From Chitinophagaceae bacterium (GTDB lineage: Bacteria > Bacteroidota > Bacteroidia > Chitinophagales > Chitinophagaceae): 64,000 nt of DNA. Position 1 is the first letter of the stretch, and each line of letters starts with the position of its first letter. Shown piece after piece: positions 18,400 to 27,510 of the stretch. The position numbers and the translations under genes were made by a program. A model generated the notes under the pieces. That model saw only the letters and a list, made by a program, of their open reading frames with translations. It ran no database searches and was not told the origin of the DNA. Where the stretch lies: the NCBI GenBank assembly GCA_019638475.1, contig JAHBTR010000002.1, positions 248,001 to 312,000 of the forward strand, given 5' to 3'.

Positions 18400-18648
18400 A
18401 TGCTATACAATGTTCAGGTAAAAGTAATGCCATTAAAAGATTTATTAGACCCACAAGGAAAAGCAGTACAAAATGGATTGAGTAGTTTGGGTTTAAGTAA
18501 TGTAAAAGATGTTCGTATAGGAAAACATATTACATTACAAATAGAAGCACCTAATGAAGATGCAGCAAAAACTGCTGCTGATGAAGCAGGAAAAAAATTA
18601 TTAGCCAACCCTGTAATGGAATATTATGAAATAGAATTGGTCAATTAA
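18400..18648 (+). CDS. purS: Phosphoribosylformylglycinamidine synthase subunit PurS
   Basis: 82 residues (MLYNVQVKVMPLKDLLDPQG, KAVQNGLSSLGLSNVKDVRI, ANPVMEYYEIELVN) match PurS, the small structural subunit that joins PurQ (glutaminase) to PurL (synthase) in the fourth step of purine synthesis. Its presence predicts a three-subunit FGAM synthase here, but purQ and purL are not in the window. It is placed 17 bp after pssA and 26 bp before rsmI, so a mixed housekeeping operon is likely. Confidence 0.9.
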   Translation: MLYNVQVKVMPLKDLLDPQGKAVQNGLSSLGLSNVKDVRIGKHITLQIEAPNEDAAKTAADEAGKKLLANPVMEYYEIELVN

Positions 18649-18674
18649 TTATTGTTTATTTTTCAAATAAAAAA

Positions 18675-19343
18675 ATGCTTTACATTGTTCCAACTCCTAT
18701 AGGTAATTTAAAAGATTTTACATATCGTGCAGTAGAAGTATTGCAAGGTGTAGATGTTATTTTATGTGAAGATACCAGAACCTCTGCAAGATTGTTAGAC
18801 TATTACGAAATCAACAAACCACTTTCTCCTTATCATAGATTTAATGAACATAAAATAGTAGCTCATTTAGTAGAGCAAATGCAAGCAGGTAAAACATTTG
18901 CTCTTATAACAGATGCAGGTACACCAGGTATTAGCGACCCTGCTTTTTTATTAGTACGGGCTTGTGTTAAAGAAAATATTATAGTAGAATGTTTACCAGG
19001 TGCTACAGCTTTTGTACCAGCGTTGGTCAATAGTGCATTACCTGCCAGTAGTTTTGTATTTGAAGGATTTTTACCACCCAAAAAAGGAAGAAAAACAAAG
19101 CTGAAACAATTAGCAGAAGAAGAAAGAACCATTATTATATATGAAAGTCCTTTACGCTTAGTAAAAACTTTAGAAGAGTTAATACTGTATTTTGGTAATG
19201 ATAGACAATGTTGTGTAAGCAGAGAACTTACTAAAATGTTTGAAGAAAATAAAAGAGGCACATTAAGAGAATTGGCAGATTATTTTGCTTTAAAACCAGT
19301 AAGAGGCGAAATTGTTATTGTGCTTGCAGGTAAAGATTATTAA
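18675..19343 (+). CDS. rsmI: 16S rRNA (cytidine-1402 2'-O)-methyltransferase
   Basis: 222 residues beginning MLYIVPTPIGNLKDFTYRAV, the RsmI/tetrapyrrole-methylase-fold start. DVILCEDTRTSARLLDYY, LITDAGTPGISDPAFLLV (SAM loop) and CVSRELTKMFEE are family hallmarks. The enzyme 2'-O-methylates C1402 in the ribosomal P site of 16S rRNA using S-adenosylmethionine. The protein is shorter than the E. coli one (286 aa), which has an extra C-terminal HTH_61 domain not seen here; such short forms are common in Bacteroidota. Confidence 0.93.
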   Translation: MLYIVPTPIGNLKDFTYRAVEVLQGVDVILCEDTRTSARLLDYYEINKPLSPYHRFNEHKIVAHLVEQMQAGKTFALITDAGTPGISDPAFLLVRACVKENIIVECLPGATAFVPALVNSALPASSFVFEGFLPPKKGRKTKLKQLAEEERTIIIYESPLRLVKTLEELILYFGNDRQCCVSRELTKMFEENKRGTLRELADYFALKPVRGEIVIVLAGKDY

Positions 19344-19363
19344 AAGTCTGGTTGAGTTATTTG

Positions 19364-19415
19364 TTTTTACCACAGAGGACACAAAGTTTCCTCTCCTATG
19401 GAGGGGAGAAAGGAG
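19364..19415. repeat. Dispersed CACAGAG-type repeat fragment and hairpin
   Basis: TTTTACCACAGAGGACACAA is related to the ACCACAGAGAACACAGAG core of the tandem array at 55826-56250 and to 57538-57575. It is followed by a hairpin, TTTCCTCTCC-TAT-GGAGGGGAGAAA (imperfect), without a T-run. Intergenic between rsmI and the serine-hydrolase homologue. Confidence 0.4.
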
Positions 19416-19521
19416 TGGTTAGCACAAGCGATATGTTTTCATTCATCTCTTTTTACTACTGATAAAAAAAATAGTCAACTGCACTTAATTAAGTTTTAAT
19501 ATTGCTGCTTAAATTTTTGAT

Positions 19522-20556
19522 ATGAAAAAACTTTTTTTACTACTTAGCATTAGTTTATTTGCTGTTATAGCTTATGCTCAGTTAGATACAGAATCAATAG
19601 ATAGAGTATTACTTAACAATAAAAAGCAATTAGGCAATGATGCTGTAATGTTAGTGTATAAAGATGATAAAGTAGTATATAAAAAGAAAACAAGTGATTA
19701 TTTTGATGAAAGAGCAAGAGTATCTATTGGCAATGCAAGCTCTTGGCTTACTGCTACTTTAATTTTGCAGTATATAGAAAATGGCACTATTTCTTTAGAT
19801 ACAAAAATTGCAGATTATATTCCTATCTATGTTCCTTATAGTAAAAAATATATTACCATAGGTCATTGCCTTGCACATCTTACAGGAATAGAGTTTAAGA
19901 AAAATGATAATTCAAATAGCTATGCTGCAAAATTTAATACATTAGAAGAAATGGTTAATAGCTATGCAAAAAAAGAAATAAGGGCTAATACAGGAACAGA
20001 ATTTTGGTATGCCAGTATGGAAATTAATATTGCTGCAAGAGTAATTGAAGTAGTTACTAAAAAAAGGTTTGAACAACTAATTAGTCAAAAAGTATTACGC
20101 CCCTTAGGAATGAAAAGTACCAGCTTTTCTCCTACCAATGGAGGTTGTGTAAATCCAGCAGCAGGTGCTGAAAGTTCTGCTAATGATTATCTAAACTTTT
20201 TGAGCATGATTGTCAATAAAGGTGTATATAAAGGGAAAAGAATTTTATCTGAAGAATCAGTAAACTTGATGTTTAATATTGCTTACACTCAAAATATGGT
20301 TAAACATATTCCAGATGCTGCTGAAACTTTTGAACATGGTTTTGGAACTTGGGTTATGGAAAAAAATATTGATGGCAAACCTGCTGTTGTTGGTGCTACT
20401 GATTTTTTAGGATTGTGGGGTATAGCAGATTTATGCAGAGGTTATGCTATGGTATTATTTCCTAAAAAAGCATTATCAGATGCTAAAAAGAGTGTGCTAT
20501 ATACACTAAAAGAAAAGATAGATGAACAATTACCTGATAATACGCATTGTAATTAA
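19522..20556 (+). CDS. Beta-lactamase-fold (serine hydrolase) homologue lacking the SxxK motif
   Basis: 344 residues with a signal peptide (KKLFLLLSISLFAVIAYAQ) and the class-C beta-lactamase/EstB fold: NGTISLDTKIADYIPIYV, TIGHCLAHLTGIEF, and WYASMEINIAARVIEVV holding the Tyr motif. In active relatives the nucleophile motif reads SxSKW before LTA. Here the aligned stretch is N71-A-S-S74-W75, so both the nucleophilic Ser and the general-base Lys appear replaced (Asn and Ser). If the alignment holds, this is a secreted pseudoenzyme, perhaps a ligand-binding protein. It overlaps the convergent response-regulator gene by 4 bp. Confidence 0.75.
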   Translation: MKKLFLLLSISLFAVIAYAQLDTESIDRVLLNNKKQLGNDAVMLVYKDDKVVYKKKTSDYFDERARVSIGNASSWLTATLILQYIENGTISLDTKIADYIPIYVPYSKKYITIGHCLAHLTGIEFKKNDNSNSYAAKFNTLEEMVNSYAKKEIRANTGTEFWYASMEINIAARVIEVVTKKRFEQLISQKVLRPLGMKSTSFSPTNGGCVNPAAGAESSANDYLNFLSMIVNKGVYKGKRILSEESVNLMFNIAYTQNMVKHIPDAAETFEHGFGTWVMEKNIDGKPAVVGATDFLGLWGIADLCRGYAMVLFPKKALSDAKKSVLYTLKEKIDEQLPDNTHCN

Positions 20557-20957
20557 TTTTCTTTATAGCTTTCTATCAGTTTCAAATGCTCTATTTTAAA
20601 AGGTTTCGGTATAAAATCTTTTACAAAATAAAATAAAGTTGCTTTAGAATAATCTTCAGGATTAGCAGTAGAAGATAAAATAAATACAAGTGGTGGTTGT
20701 TTGATTTGGGTTATTAATGTTTCATACTCTTGTAAAAAATCCCAACCATTCATAACAGGCATATTAATATCTAATAAAATAACTTCTGGCAAAGGTTCAT
20801 TATTGTTTAATAGTGTTTGTATATATTTTATAGCTTCTTTACCATTCTCTTTTGATATAATATTGTTGGTGTAATTATTTATTTTTAAGACTCTTTCGCA
20901 AACTATTGTAGCTATTGCATCATCTTCTACTAATAATATAGAATTAAATTTTGTCAT
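20553..20957 (-). CDS. Single-domain response regulator (CheY-like)
   Basis: 134 residues, a receiver domain only. The acidic pocket is E11-D12-D13 (ILLVEDDAIATIV), the phospho-acceptor is D63 in VILLDINMPVMNGWDF, and the Lys is K118 in FIPKPF. There is no output domain, so it acts by protein contact, probably in a relay or by feedback on the neighbouring kinase. Its start overlaps the kinase gene's end by 14 bp, a sign of translational coupling and a cognate pair. Confidence 0.9.
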   Translation of the reverse strand: MTKFNSILLVEDDAIATIVCERVLKINNYTNNIISKENGKEAIKYIQTLLNNNEPLPEVILLDINMPVMNGWDFLQEYETLITQIKQPPLVFILSSTANPEDYSKATLFYFVKDFIPKPFKIEHLKLIESYKEN

Positions 20958-23565
20958 TGTGTTTTAAATAAACTTTAAATGTGGTGGTTTCTCCAATTTC
21001 ACTTTCTACTTCTATTTTTCCGCCCATGGCTATTATTTGTGCTTTTACCATATATAACCCTAATCCTTTTCCTTCAGATTGTATATGAAAACGCTGATAC
21101 ATTCCAAAAATACGGTCTTTATATTTTTTAAGGTCTATACCAATGCCATTGTCAGTAAATGAAATTACCACCCATTCATCTATTTTTTTTGTAGAAATAT
21201 GAATAACGGGTTTACGATGTTTTGAACGGTATTTTATGGCATTTGAAATAAGGTTTTGAAAAACACTTTTTAGGTATATTTTATTAGATTTAATAATATT
21301 GATTATTGAAAAATCAGTTGTTATAACTACTTCTTGTTCTTTTACTAATTTTTCAATACTTAGTATTATTTTTTGGGTAAATTCTGTAAGTTCTATTTTT
21401 TCTAATGGAGTATCTTTATTAGATTTTAGTACCAATACTTCAATTAAATCATTTAATGTATTGCTTAATTGGTTGGTAGCTTCTTCAAATTTTTCTAAAA
21501 GTGTTTCATTAAATGGGTCGTTATAATCTTGTTTGTTAAACAAGTTTAGCAAACCAATTAAATTGGCAACTGGTGCTCTTAAATTATGCGATGTAATAAA
21601 TGAAAATTGTTGTAGGTCTTCATTTTTCTTAATGAGTTCTCCTGTAAGTGCTTTCTGTTTATCATTTAATTTTTTTCTTTCTGTAACATCTCTGGAGTTA
21701 ATGATAATACCATTGATAGCAGGGTCTTCTGATAAATTTGTTGCTACAGTCTCAATCCATCTATATTGTCCTGCTGCATTTAAAAATCTAAATGGTCCAA
21801 AAAATGTTTGATTGGTGTTTTGCTGCACCATTTCATTAAATTGATTTAAAATTACTCCTTTATCGTTAGGGTGTATATAATTAAAAATATTTCTTCCTAT
21901 ATCTTTTTCAGGGTCATTCCCTAACACATTTTCTACAGTTGGGCTTGAGTATTGTACTATTCCTTCTTTTGAAAGAATTGAAATCATATCTGCACCACTT
22001 TGTACTAATTTTTTAAATCTTTGTTCTGATAATAAAACTTGTGTTTCTGCATTTTTACGATTGCTAATATCTGTAATCATAAAAATTAAACCATTGATAA
22101 GAGGGTTGTGAAAAAGATTTTTAATTTTTGCAGAAACCCAAACATAATTGCCTGATTTATGCAATATCAATGTATCTAAGTTAATTTCATTATCAAACTT
22201 TTCCGATACTGCTCTAATATGCTGAATATGTTCATCATTATTACTATCATGTATAATGTCCATATATCTTCTACCAACCAATTCTTCTGGATGATAACCT
22301 AATACTTTAAAAACAACAGGCGATGCTTCTGTTATAACATAATTGTTATTGCAAATAATCATTGCATCAAAAGATTCTTGAATAATTGTTCTGTTTCTTT
22401 CTTCACTTTCTTTAAGTTGTAATTCTGCTTTTTTCTTTTCTGTAATATCTGTTGAAGTAATAAATACACCTACTATTTCATTTTCGCTAAATAATGGTCT
22501 GAATGAGTGGCGATATAAGTGCAAAACGTTTTTTGCATCAACAAAAGAAGTTTCATTTTCTCCTTCTAATCCCTCAAAAACTTTTTCAAATAAATTAATG
22601 GTACTTTCTATTTCTTGTTCTTTTATAAGGCTTAGTAATGAAACACCAGATTGTAATTCATCAATAAAAAAATATGGAGAGTGTTCTTGTGCTGCTCTAT
22701 TATATGTTACTATTCTAAGTCTGCTATTAACTACAATAAATGATTCTTTTGTATTGTTTAATAATAAGCTCATGCGTTGTTCTGCCATTGCAAGAGCTTT
22801 CTCTGCTACTTTTTTATTTTGAATATTTCTATAATTCATTACAATAGCACCAATCTCTGGAATATGAGAAAGATTTCTACCAGCAATTTCTATATAAATC
22901 CATTCTTTATGCTTATTTCTTACCCTCATTTCTGTAGTATGCGTAATATTGGATGAATCTAAAATTTGTTGTAGCCATTTAGAAATAATAATCTTATCGT
23001 CTGGATGTACAAGATTAAAAAAATAATTATTTAATAATTCTGAAGAATCATAACCCAATACATTTTTTACAGAATCTGAAATGTAAGTAATTTTCAATTC
23101 ATCGTTGGTTAGCTGAAAAGCATCTGTTGCATTGGTTACAAGTGCTTTAAATAATTTTTCACTTCGTTGAATTTCATTAGCAACTATATATCTTTTCGTA
23201 ACATCAAAAAAACCTAAAGCTATAGCCGTAATTTTTCCTTCCTTATCAGGTAAAGGATGTACTTCTATATCAAAATATTTTTCTGTATCGCTTTGAATTT
23301 TATGGCAAAACTTTTTAACATTAGATGTTACAAAACTTTCTTGTATATGCTCAATTAAAAAATGTAAAAGTGTTCCTTGAATAGAAGGTATATACATAGT
23401 ACCTTCATCTGGTACAGAAAAAGCATATTGCTGATGAAAAGCAATATAATTTTTATTAAGCATAATTATTCTATACTGATGATTCAGTACTAAATAAGCA
23501 TCATTAGTACCAGCTAAAAAAGCTGCTATAAGAGAGTCATAAGAAAATGTATTTGTGCTATTCAT
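20944..23565 (-). CDS. Soluble multi-PAS sensor histidine kinase
   Basis: 873 residues without any membrane helix, so probably cytoplasmic. I count five PAS modules (about 10-125, 130-255, 260-380, 385-510, 510-635), several with PAC tails such as GIIINSRDVTERKKLND. The HisKA region has the phospho-accepting H660 in FSFITSHNLRAPVANLIGLL, and the HATPase domain ends with FTDNGIGIDL and the GKGLGLYMVKAQ ATP lid. It resembles the PAS-rich bacteriophytochrome-like kinases of Bacteroidota. Signals are unknown: no haem or flavin ligand motif is obvious. Coupled to the receiver protein downstream. Confidence 0.9.
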   Translation of the reverse strand: MNSTNTFSYDSLIAAFLAGTNDAYLVLNHQYRIIMLNKNYIAFHQQYAFSVPDEGTMYIPSIQGTLLHFLIEHIQESFVTSNVKKFCHKIQSDTEKYFDIEVHPLPDKEGKITAIALGFFDVTKRYIVANEIQRSEKLFKALVTNATDAFQLTNDELKITYISDSVKNVLGYDSSELLNNYFFNLVHPDDKIIISKWLQQILDSSNITHTTEMRVRNKHKEWIYIEIAGRNLSHIPEIGAIVMNYRNIQNKKVAEKALAMAEQRMSLLLNNTKESFIVVNSRLRIVTYNRAAQEHSPYFFIDELQSGVSLLSLIKEQEIESTINLFEKVFEGLEGENETSFVDAKNVLHLYRHSFRPLFSENEIVGVFITSTDITEKKKAELQLKESEERNRTIIQESFDAMIICNNNYVITEASPVVFKVLGYHPEELVGRRYMDIIHDSNNDEHIQHIRAVSEKFDNEINLDTLILHKSGNYVWVSAKIKNLFHNPLINGLIFMITDISNRKNAETQVLLSEQRFKKLVQSGADMISILSKEGIVQYSSPTVENVLGNDPEKDIGRNIFNYIHPNDKGVILNQFNEMVQQNTNQTFFGPFRFLNAAGQYRWIETVATNLSEDPAINGIIINSRDVTERKKLNDKQKALTGELIKKNEDLQQFSFITSHNLRAPVANLIGLLNLFNKQDYNDPFNETLLEKFEEATNQLSNTLNDLIEVLVLKSNKDTPLEKIELTEFTQKIILSIEKLVKEQEVVITTDFSIINIIKSNKIYLKSVFQNLISNAIKYRSKHRKPVIHISTKKIDEWVVISFTDNGIGIDLKKYKDRIFGMYQRFHIQSEGKGLGLYMVKAQIIAMGGKIEVESEIGETTTFKVYLKHNDKI

Positions 23566-23680
23566 ACTATTGGAGAATGGGTAAAATATTTCCCAAATTA
23601 ATTATTTAATTTACTTACAAGCATTAAAATTAAATAAAACAATTTTGTTTTTAAAGAAAAAAATAAAGTAATGTAGTTTT

Positions 23681-23808
23681 ATACGAATTTGATTTTTACA
23701 ATAGACCTCTCTTTTTTCGTATTTCTGTACAAACGGAAGTAAACAATTTCCGATGCTATAGTTGTTTAAACCAATGAAATTGCTCTATTACAAATATGCT
23801 TTCGGTAT
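23681..23808. repeat. MITE-like dispersed repeat, copy 2
   Basis: A second copy of the element at 6363-6500, in the same orientation and again just upstream of a plus-strand gene. Shared blocks include ATACGAATTTGATTT, TTTTTTCGTATTTC, GTACAAACGGAAGTAAACAA, AAACCAATGAAATT/ GACCAATGAAATT, CTATTACAAATATGCTTTCG then GTAT. This copy is about 10 bp shorter in the centre. Terminal inverted symmetry is weaker here (TACAATAGACC versus GCTCTATTACA). Confidence 0.6.
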
Positions 23809-23848
23809 AATTTCTATAAAACAATTAAATTGCCAGAAAAATAATACT

Positions 23849-25099
23849 ATGGCAGGATTCATTATTTGCCCAAAATGTCATACTGAATTTGAACCTACTG
23901 ATGCTTTCAGAGAAGAAATTCAGCGTGAATTAAGAGATAAAGCAAAAGAATGGCAGGATAAAAAAGAAAAAGAGTTTTTGCAAAAAGAACAGACTTGGCA
24001 ACAGCAAATGTTGGATAAAGAAAAAGAAACAACAGAAAAACATATTGAAGAAAAACAAAAACTTCAACAAGAACTACAAGAAAGGTTACAAAAAACGATT
24101 GCTGCCGATTTTGAAAATAAGTTAAAGCTAATGCAACAGACTATTAGCGATAATGAAGAAAAATTAAAAACTGCAAGACAAAAAGAATTAGAGATTTTGC
24201 AATTACAAAAAAGTTTGCAAGAAAAAGAAGAAGAAATGGAAATAACTGTTCAAAAACAGTTGTTGGTAGAAAGAGAAAAAATGAAATTGCAAATTCAAAA
24301 AGAAGAGCAAGAAAAAATTGACCTAAGAGATGAAAAGCATAAATTAGAAATGAAGGAAAAAGATAAATTTATAGAAGACCAAAAGAAATTGATTGAAGAA
24401 ATGAAACGTAAGGCAGAACAAGGAAGTATGCAATTACAAGGAGAGGTGCAGGAATTGTTATTAGAAGAATTATTAAAAAATAGTTTTCCTTTTGATACTA
24501 TACAAGATGTTCCTAAAGGAGTAAGGGGAGCTGATTGCATACAAACAGTAAAAAGCCAACTTGGATTTGAAGCAGGAAAAATAATTTTTGAAAGTAAACG
24601 CACCAAAGATTTTCAACATGATTGGATAGAGAAATTGAAAAAAGATATGCGTCAATTAGGTGCTGATGTTGCTGTTATTGTTACACAAACATATCCAAAA
24701 GATATGGAAAAATTTGGTGAGAAAGATGGTGTGTATATCTGCTCTTTTTCTGAAGTAAAGAGTGTAGTATTATTGTTAAGACATGCTTTAATCAAAATAA
24801 ATGATGCTAAAAAAAGTCAAGAGAATAAAGGTGATAAAATGGTGATGCTGTATGACTATCTTACAAGCAATGAATTTACTGAGCAATGGAAAGCCATAAG
24901 AGAAGGATTTATGTCTATGAAAGCATCTATTAACAAAGAAAGAGATGCTATGGAAAAGCTATGGAAGGCTCGTGAAAAACAATTAGAAAAAGTGTTATTA
25001 AATGCTGCTCATATTCATGGCTCTATTGAAGGTATTGCAGGTGCAGATACTATTAATTTAAGTTTAGATTATGATGATAAATTATTAGCAGAAGAGTAG
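23849..25099 (+). CDS. DUF2130 coiled-coil protein with N-terminal zinc-ribbon-like Cys pair
   Basis: 416 residues from ATG 23849 (MAGFIICPKCHTEFEPTDAF). An upstream in-frame ATG at 23762 would start inside the dispersed repeat and is rejected. The CPKC pair is a half zinc ribbon. Residues about 25-205 form a long Glu/Lys/Gln coiled coil, and residues about 215-400 are the DUF2130 domain (AGKIIFESKRTKDFQHDWIE, VAVIVTQTYPKDMEKFGEKDG). The ESKRT...DW core resembles a PD-(D/E)xK nuclease-like region, but this is only a resemblance. Function unknown. Ends 3 bp from convergent hpt. Confidence 0.85.
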   Translation: MAGFIICPKCHTEFEPTDAFREEIQRELRDKAKEWQDKKEKEFLQKEQTWQQQMLDKEKETTEKHIEEKQKLQQELQERLQKTIAADFENKLKLMQQTISDNEEKLKTARQKELEILQLQKSLQEKEEEMEITVQKQLLVEREKMKLQIQKEEQEKIDLRDEKHKLEMKEKDKFIEDQKKLIEEMKRKAEQGSMQLQGEVQELLLEELLKNSFPFDTIQDVPKGVRGADCIQTVKSQLGFEAGKIIFESKRTKDFQHDWIEKLKKDMRQLGADVAVIVTQTYPKDMEKFGEKDGVYICSFSEVKSVVLLLRHALIKINDAKKSQENKGDKMVMLYDYLTSNEFTEQWKAIREGFMSMKASINKERDAMEKLWKAREKQLEKVLLNAAHIHGSIEGIAGADTINLSLDYDDKLLAEE

Positions 25100-25102
25100 G
25101 GG

Positions 25103-25648
25103 CTATTCATCTTCTTTTAGCTTGTATATTTCTTTGATATTTCTACCAAAGCCATCAAAGTCTAATCCAAAGCCTAAAACAAATTTGTTAGGTATTGTAA
25201 AGCAAACATAATGTACTGGTACATCAAATTTTCTTGGCTCTGGTTTATCTAATAAAACAGCAATTTTTAAAGAAGCAGGATGTTGATTATATAATTGTGG
25301 TAAAAAAGAATGTAAGGTTTTTCCTGTGTCAATAATATCTTCTAAAATAATAACATGCCTATCAGTTATATCAGTATCTAAACCTATTGCTGTGATAACG
25401 TGTCCTGTACTTTTTGTTCCTTTATAAGAGGCTAACTTAATAAAACTTATTTCAGCTTCTATGGCTAACTCTTTAAACAATGCTGCTGCAAACATGAATG
25501 AACCATTTAAAATAGCAATAAACAAAGGCTTTTTGCCATCATAATCTTTTGCAAGTTGGGTAGCTAAAGTTTTTATTTTTTCTGTTATTTCCTGTTCTGA
25601 AATAAAAGGAACAAATTCTTTGTCTTGTAGTGTAATGGTAGATGACAT
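25103..25648 (-). CDS. hpt: Hypoxanthine phosphoribosyltransferase
   Basis: 181 residues. The purine-salvage enzyme joins hypoxanthine (and guanine) to PRPP giving IMP/GMP. The PRPP-binding loop HVIILEDIIDTGKTLHSFLP is clear, as are FIAILNGSFMFAAALFKEL (PPi loop), the flexible-loop region SFIKLASYKGTKSTG and the purine pocket around VHYVCFTIPNKFVLGFGLDF. Typical length. It lies 54 bp downstream of the glucosaminidase gene's stop, on the same strand as the O-methyltransferase further upstream. Confidence 0.93.
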   Translation of the reverse strand: MSSTITLQDKEFVPFISEQEITEKIKTLATQLAKDYDGKKPLFIAILNGSFMFAAALFKELAIEAEISFIKLASYKGTKSTGHVITAIGLDTDITDRHVIILEDIIDTGKTLHSFLPQLYNQHPASLKIAVLLDKPEPRKFDVPVHYVCFTIPNKFVLGFGLDFDGFGRNIKEIYKLKEDE

Positions 25649-25702
25649 GTTTAATAAAGCATTTTTTTGGTGAACAAAATAATTGTAATAGCTATTAATT
25701 TA

Positions 25703-26770
25703 TTACTTATTTGCATGGCGAAGATAAACTTTATCTCCTTTTAATAATTGACTATCTTTCTTTAAATGTTTATTGTATTGTAATAAACTTTCTAACTGCA
25801 CACCTTGTGTTTGACTAACAAGATAAAGTGTTTCACCTCCTTCGGCTGTATATAAATCTACTGCACCTTTTTTTAGTTTTCTTTCTAAGAAAATTAACCT
25901 GTCTTTATCTACTATATCTAAAGGTTGTATATCATTATAAGCATATAATGTGCTTAAAGAAATTTTATATTTATTGGCTAAAGATAAAAATGATGTTCCT
26001 TCTAAAACATAAATAACTTTTGCATGATTGATGGTAAAAATGCTATCGGGTGTATATAATGTTTTTTTATCAATAGTAGTATCTACTACTACAACAGGAT
26101 TGTTGTTTATGACAGTAGTATCTTCTTGAGTATTGCTTTCTGCAACAGTATCTTTTTTTTCTTCATGGTATTCAACATCAGTTTTGTTGCTTACAGTATC
26201 TGCTTGTATAGTAGTATCTGTTTCTTCAATTTCTTCAGTATTATTGGCTAATTCATTTTCATTTAATCCTGCCAATGTGTATTGCTGCAAATCATTATCT
26301 ACAATAAGTTTGATAAGTTTATCAGCATAATCTCTTTCTGTAGCATAACCAGCTTTTTTTAAACCTTTTGCCCAACCAGCATAATCTGTAGGAGAAAGTT
26401 TAAATAAAAAAGCATACCAAGAACGGCTTTTTAAAAAATTTGTATGGTCTTTAAAACTTTCAGCAGCAGATGTATATACTCTAAAACATTCTCCTTTTTC
26501 ATCATCATCGTGATAAGTTTTTTCGCCTTCCCAATCATTTTTACATTTTATGCCAAAATGATTATTACTTTTTTTACAAAGTTCACTTTCGCCATAAGCA
26601 CTTTCTAACATACCTTGTGCTAAAATAATTGCTGCTGGAACACCACCTCTTTTCATTTCTGTTATAGCAGCATCTTTGTATAACTGTACATAGTTTGCTG
26701 CTTTTTCACTTTGTGCAAATACATGAATAGAAGCGTATAAGAAAGTAGTTATTAATACAATTTGTTTCAT
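25703..26770 (-). CDS. Secreted N-acetylglucosaminidase with two LysM domains
   Basis: 355 residues with signal peptide (KQIVLITTFLYASIHVFAQ). Residues about 25-165 are the glucosaminidase (GH73-like) fold: GVPAAIILAQGMLESAYGES with the catalytic Glu, then NNHFGIKCKNDWEG and YAGWAKGLKKAGYATERDYA. A Thr/Glu-rich linker (about 170-245) leads to a LysM (VIYVLEGTSFLSLANKYKIS) and a weaker second LysM (YTAEGGETLYLVSQTQGVQL). It should cleave peptidoglycan glycan strands during wall growth or separation. The ATG overlaps the upstream methyltransferase stop by 4 bp (ATGA), so the two are cotranscribed. Confidence 0.9.
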   Translation of the reverse strand: MKQIVLITTFLYASIHVFAQSEKAANYVQLYKDAAITEMKRGGVPAAIILAQGMLESAYGESELCKKSNNHFGIKCKNDWEGEKTYHDDDEKGECFRVYTSAAESFKDHTNFLKSRSWYAFLFKLSPTDYAGWAKGLKKAGYATERDYADKLIKLIVDNDLQQYTLAGLNENELANNTEEIEETDTTIQADTVSNKTDVEYHEEKKDTVAESNTQEDTTVINNNPVVVVDTTIDKKTLYTPDSIFTINHAKVIYVLEGTSFLSLANKYKISLSTLYAYNDIQPLDIVDKDRLIFLERKLKKGAVDLYTAEGGETLYLVSQTQGVQLESLLQYNKHLKKDSQLLKGDKVYLRHANK

Positions 26771-27411
26771 TCGTTTTTCTTTTTAATCAACATTAAACCA
26801 TCTCTTATGGTAAGCAATACTTGTTCTGTTCTATTATCATTGGCTACATGCTTATTAAAAGCATCTATGGCTATTGCATTTTTCCCTTTTATAGGTTGCT
26901 CTAACACTTGCCCATGAAATAATACATTATCTGCAATAATAATTCCATTTTTGTTAAGTAGTGGAATTACTAATTCATAATAATCTATATAGCTTGTTTT
27001 ATCTGCATCAATAAAAGCCAAATCCCATTTTTTTTCTAAAGATGGAATAATGGAAAGAGCATTACCATTGTGCAAAAATAATTGTTCAGCATATTGCGAT
27101 TTGCTAAAATTTTCTTTTGCTGTTGCAGCATCTTCTGCTCTTAATTCAATGGTATGAAGTTCTCCATTTGCTTGTAATCCTTTGGCTAAACACAAAGCAC
27201 TATAACCTGTAAATGTGCCAATTTCTAAAATGTATTTTGGCTGAAGCATAGTACTAATAAACGATAAAAATTGCCCTTGAATATGACCACTAATCATGTG
27301 AGCATGAGGGTGTAGTTCTATTGTTTTTTGATGTACTTGTTTTAATAAAGCATCTTCTTTAGTGCTTACAATAGTTGCATATTCTTCTGCTGCTAAATTG
27401 ATTAAGTGCAT
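26767..27411 (-). CDS. Class I SAM-dependent O-methyltransferase (family 3, COMT-like)
   Basis: 214 residues. ILEIGTFTGYSALCLAKGL is the SAM-binding loop, followed by LHTIELRAEDAATAKENFSK, WDLAFIDADKTSYIDYYEL with the metal-binding Asp, and IIADNVLFHGQVL. This is the caffeoyl-CoA/catechol-type, cation-dependent O-methyltransferase fold; bacterial substrates are mostly unknown. Some homologues are annotated TrmR (tRNA 5-hydroxyuridine methyltransferase), which is a possible role. Overlap with the glucosaminidase start by 4 bp indicates an operon. Confidence 0.88.
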   Translation of the reverse strand: MHLINLAAEEYATIVSTKEDALLKQVHQKTIELHPHAHMISGHIQGQFLSFISTMLQPKYILEIGTFTGYSALCLAKGLQANGELHTIELRAEDAATAKENFSKSQYAEQLFLHNGNALSIIPSLEKKWDLAFIDADKTSYIDYYELVIPLLNKNGIIIADNVLFHGQVLEQPIKGKNAIAIDAFNKHVANDNRTEQVLLTIRDGLMLIKKKNE

Positions 27412-27510
27412 GCTACAAAGCTAAAACAATTATCTATTGACTTACAAAAATAAAGACCAAAGAAATAATATTTTCAATGGTCTTGTAGTATGAATAAGTT
27501 GTTGTTTAAA

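Noticed and set aside
23762..23848. N-terminal extension of the DUF2130 protein
   Set aside because: The upstream ATG lies inside the dispersed repeat; the family begins at MAGFIICPKC (23849).
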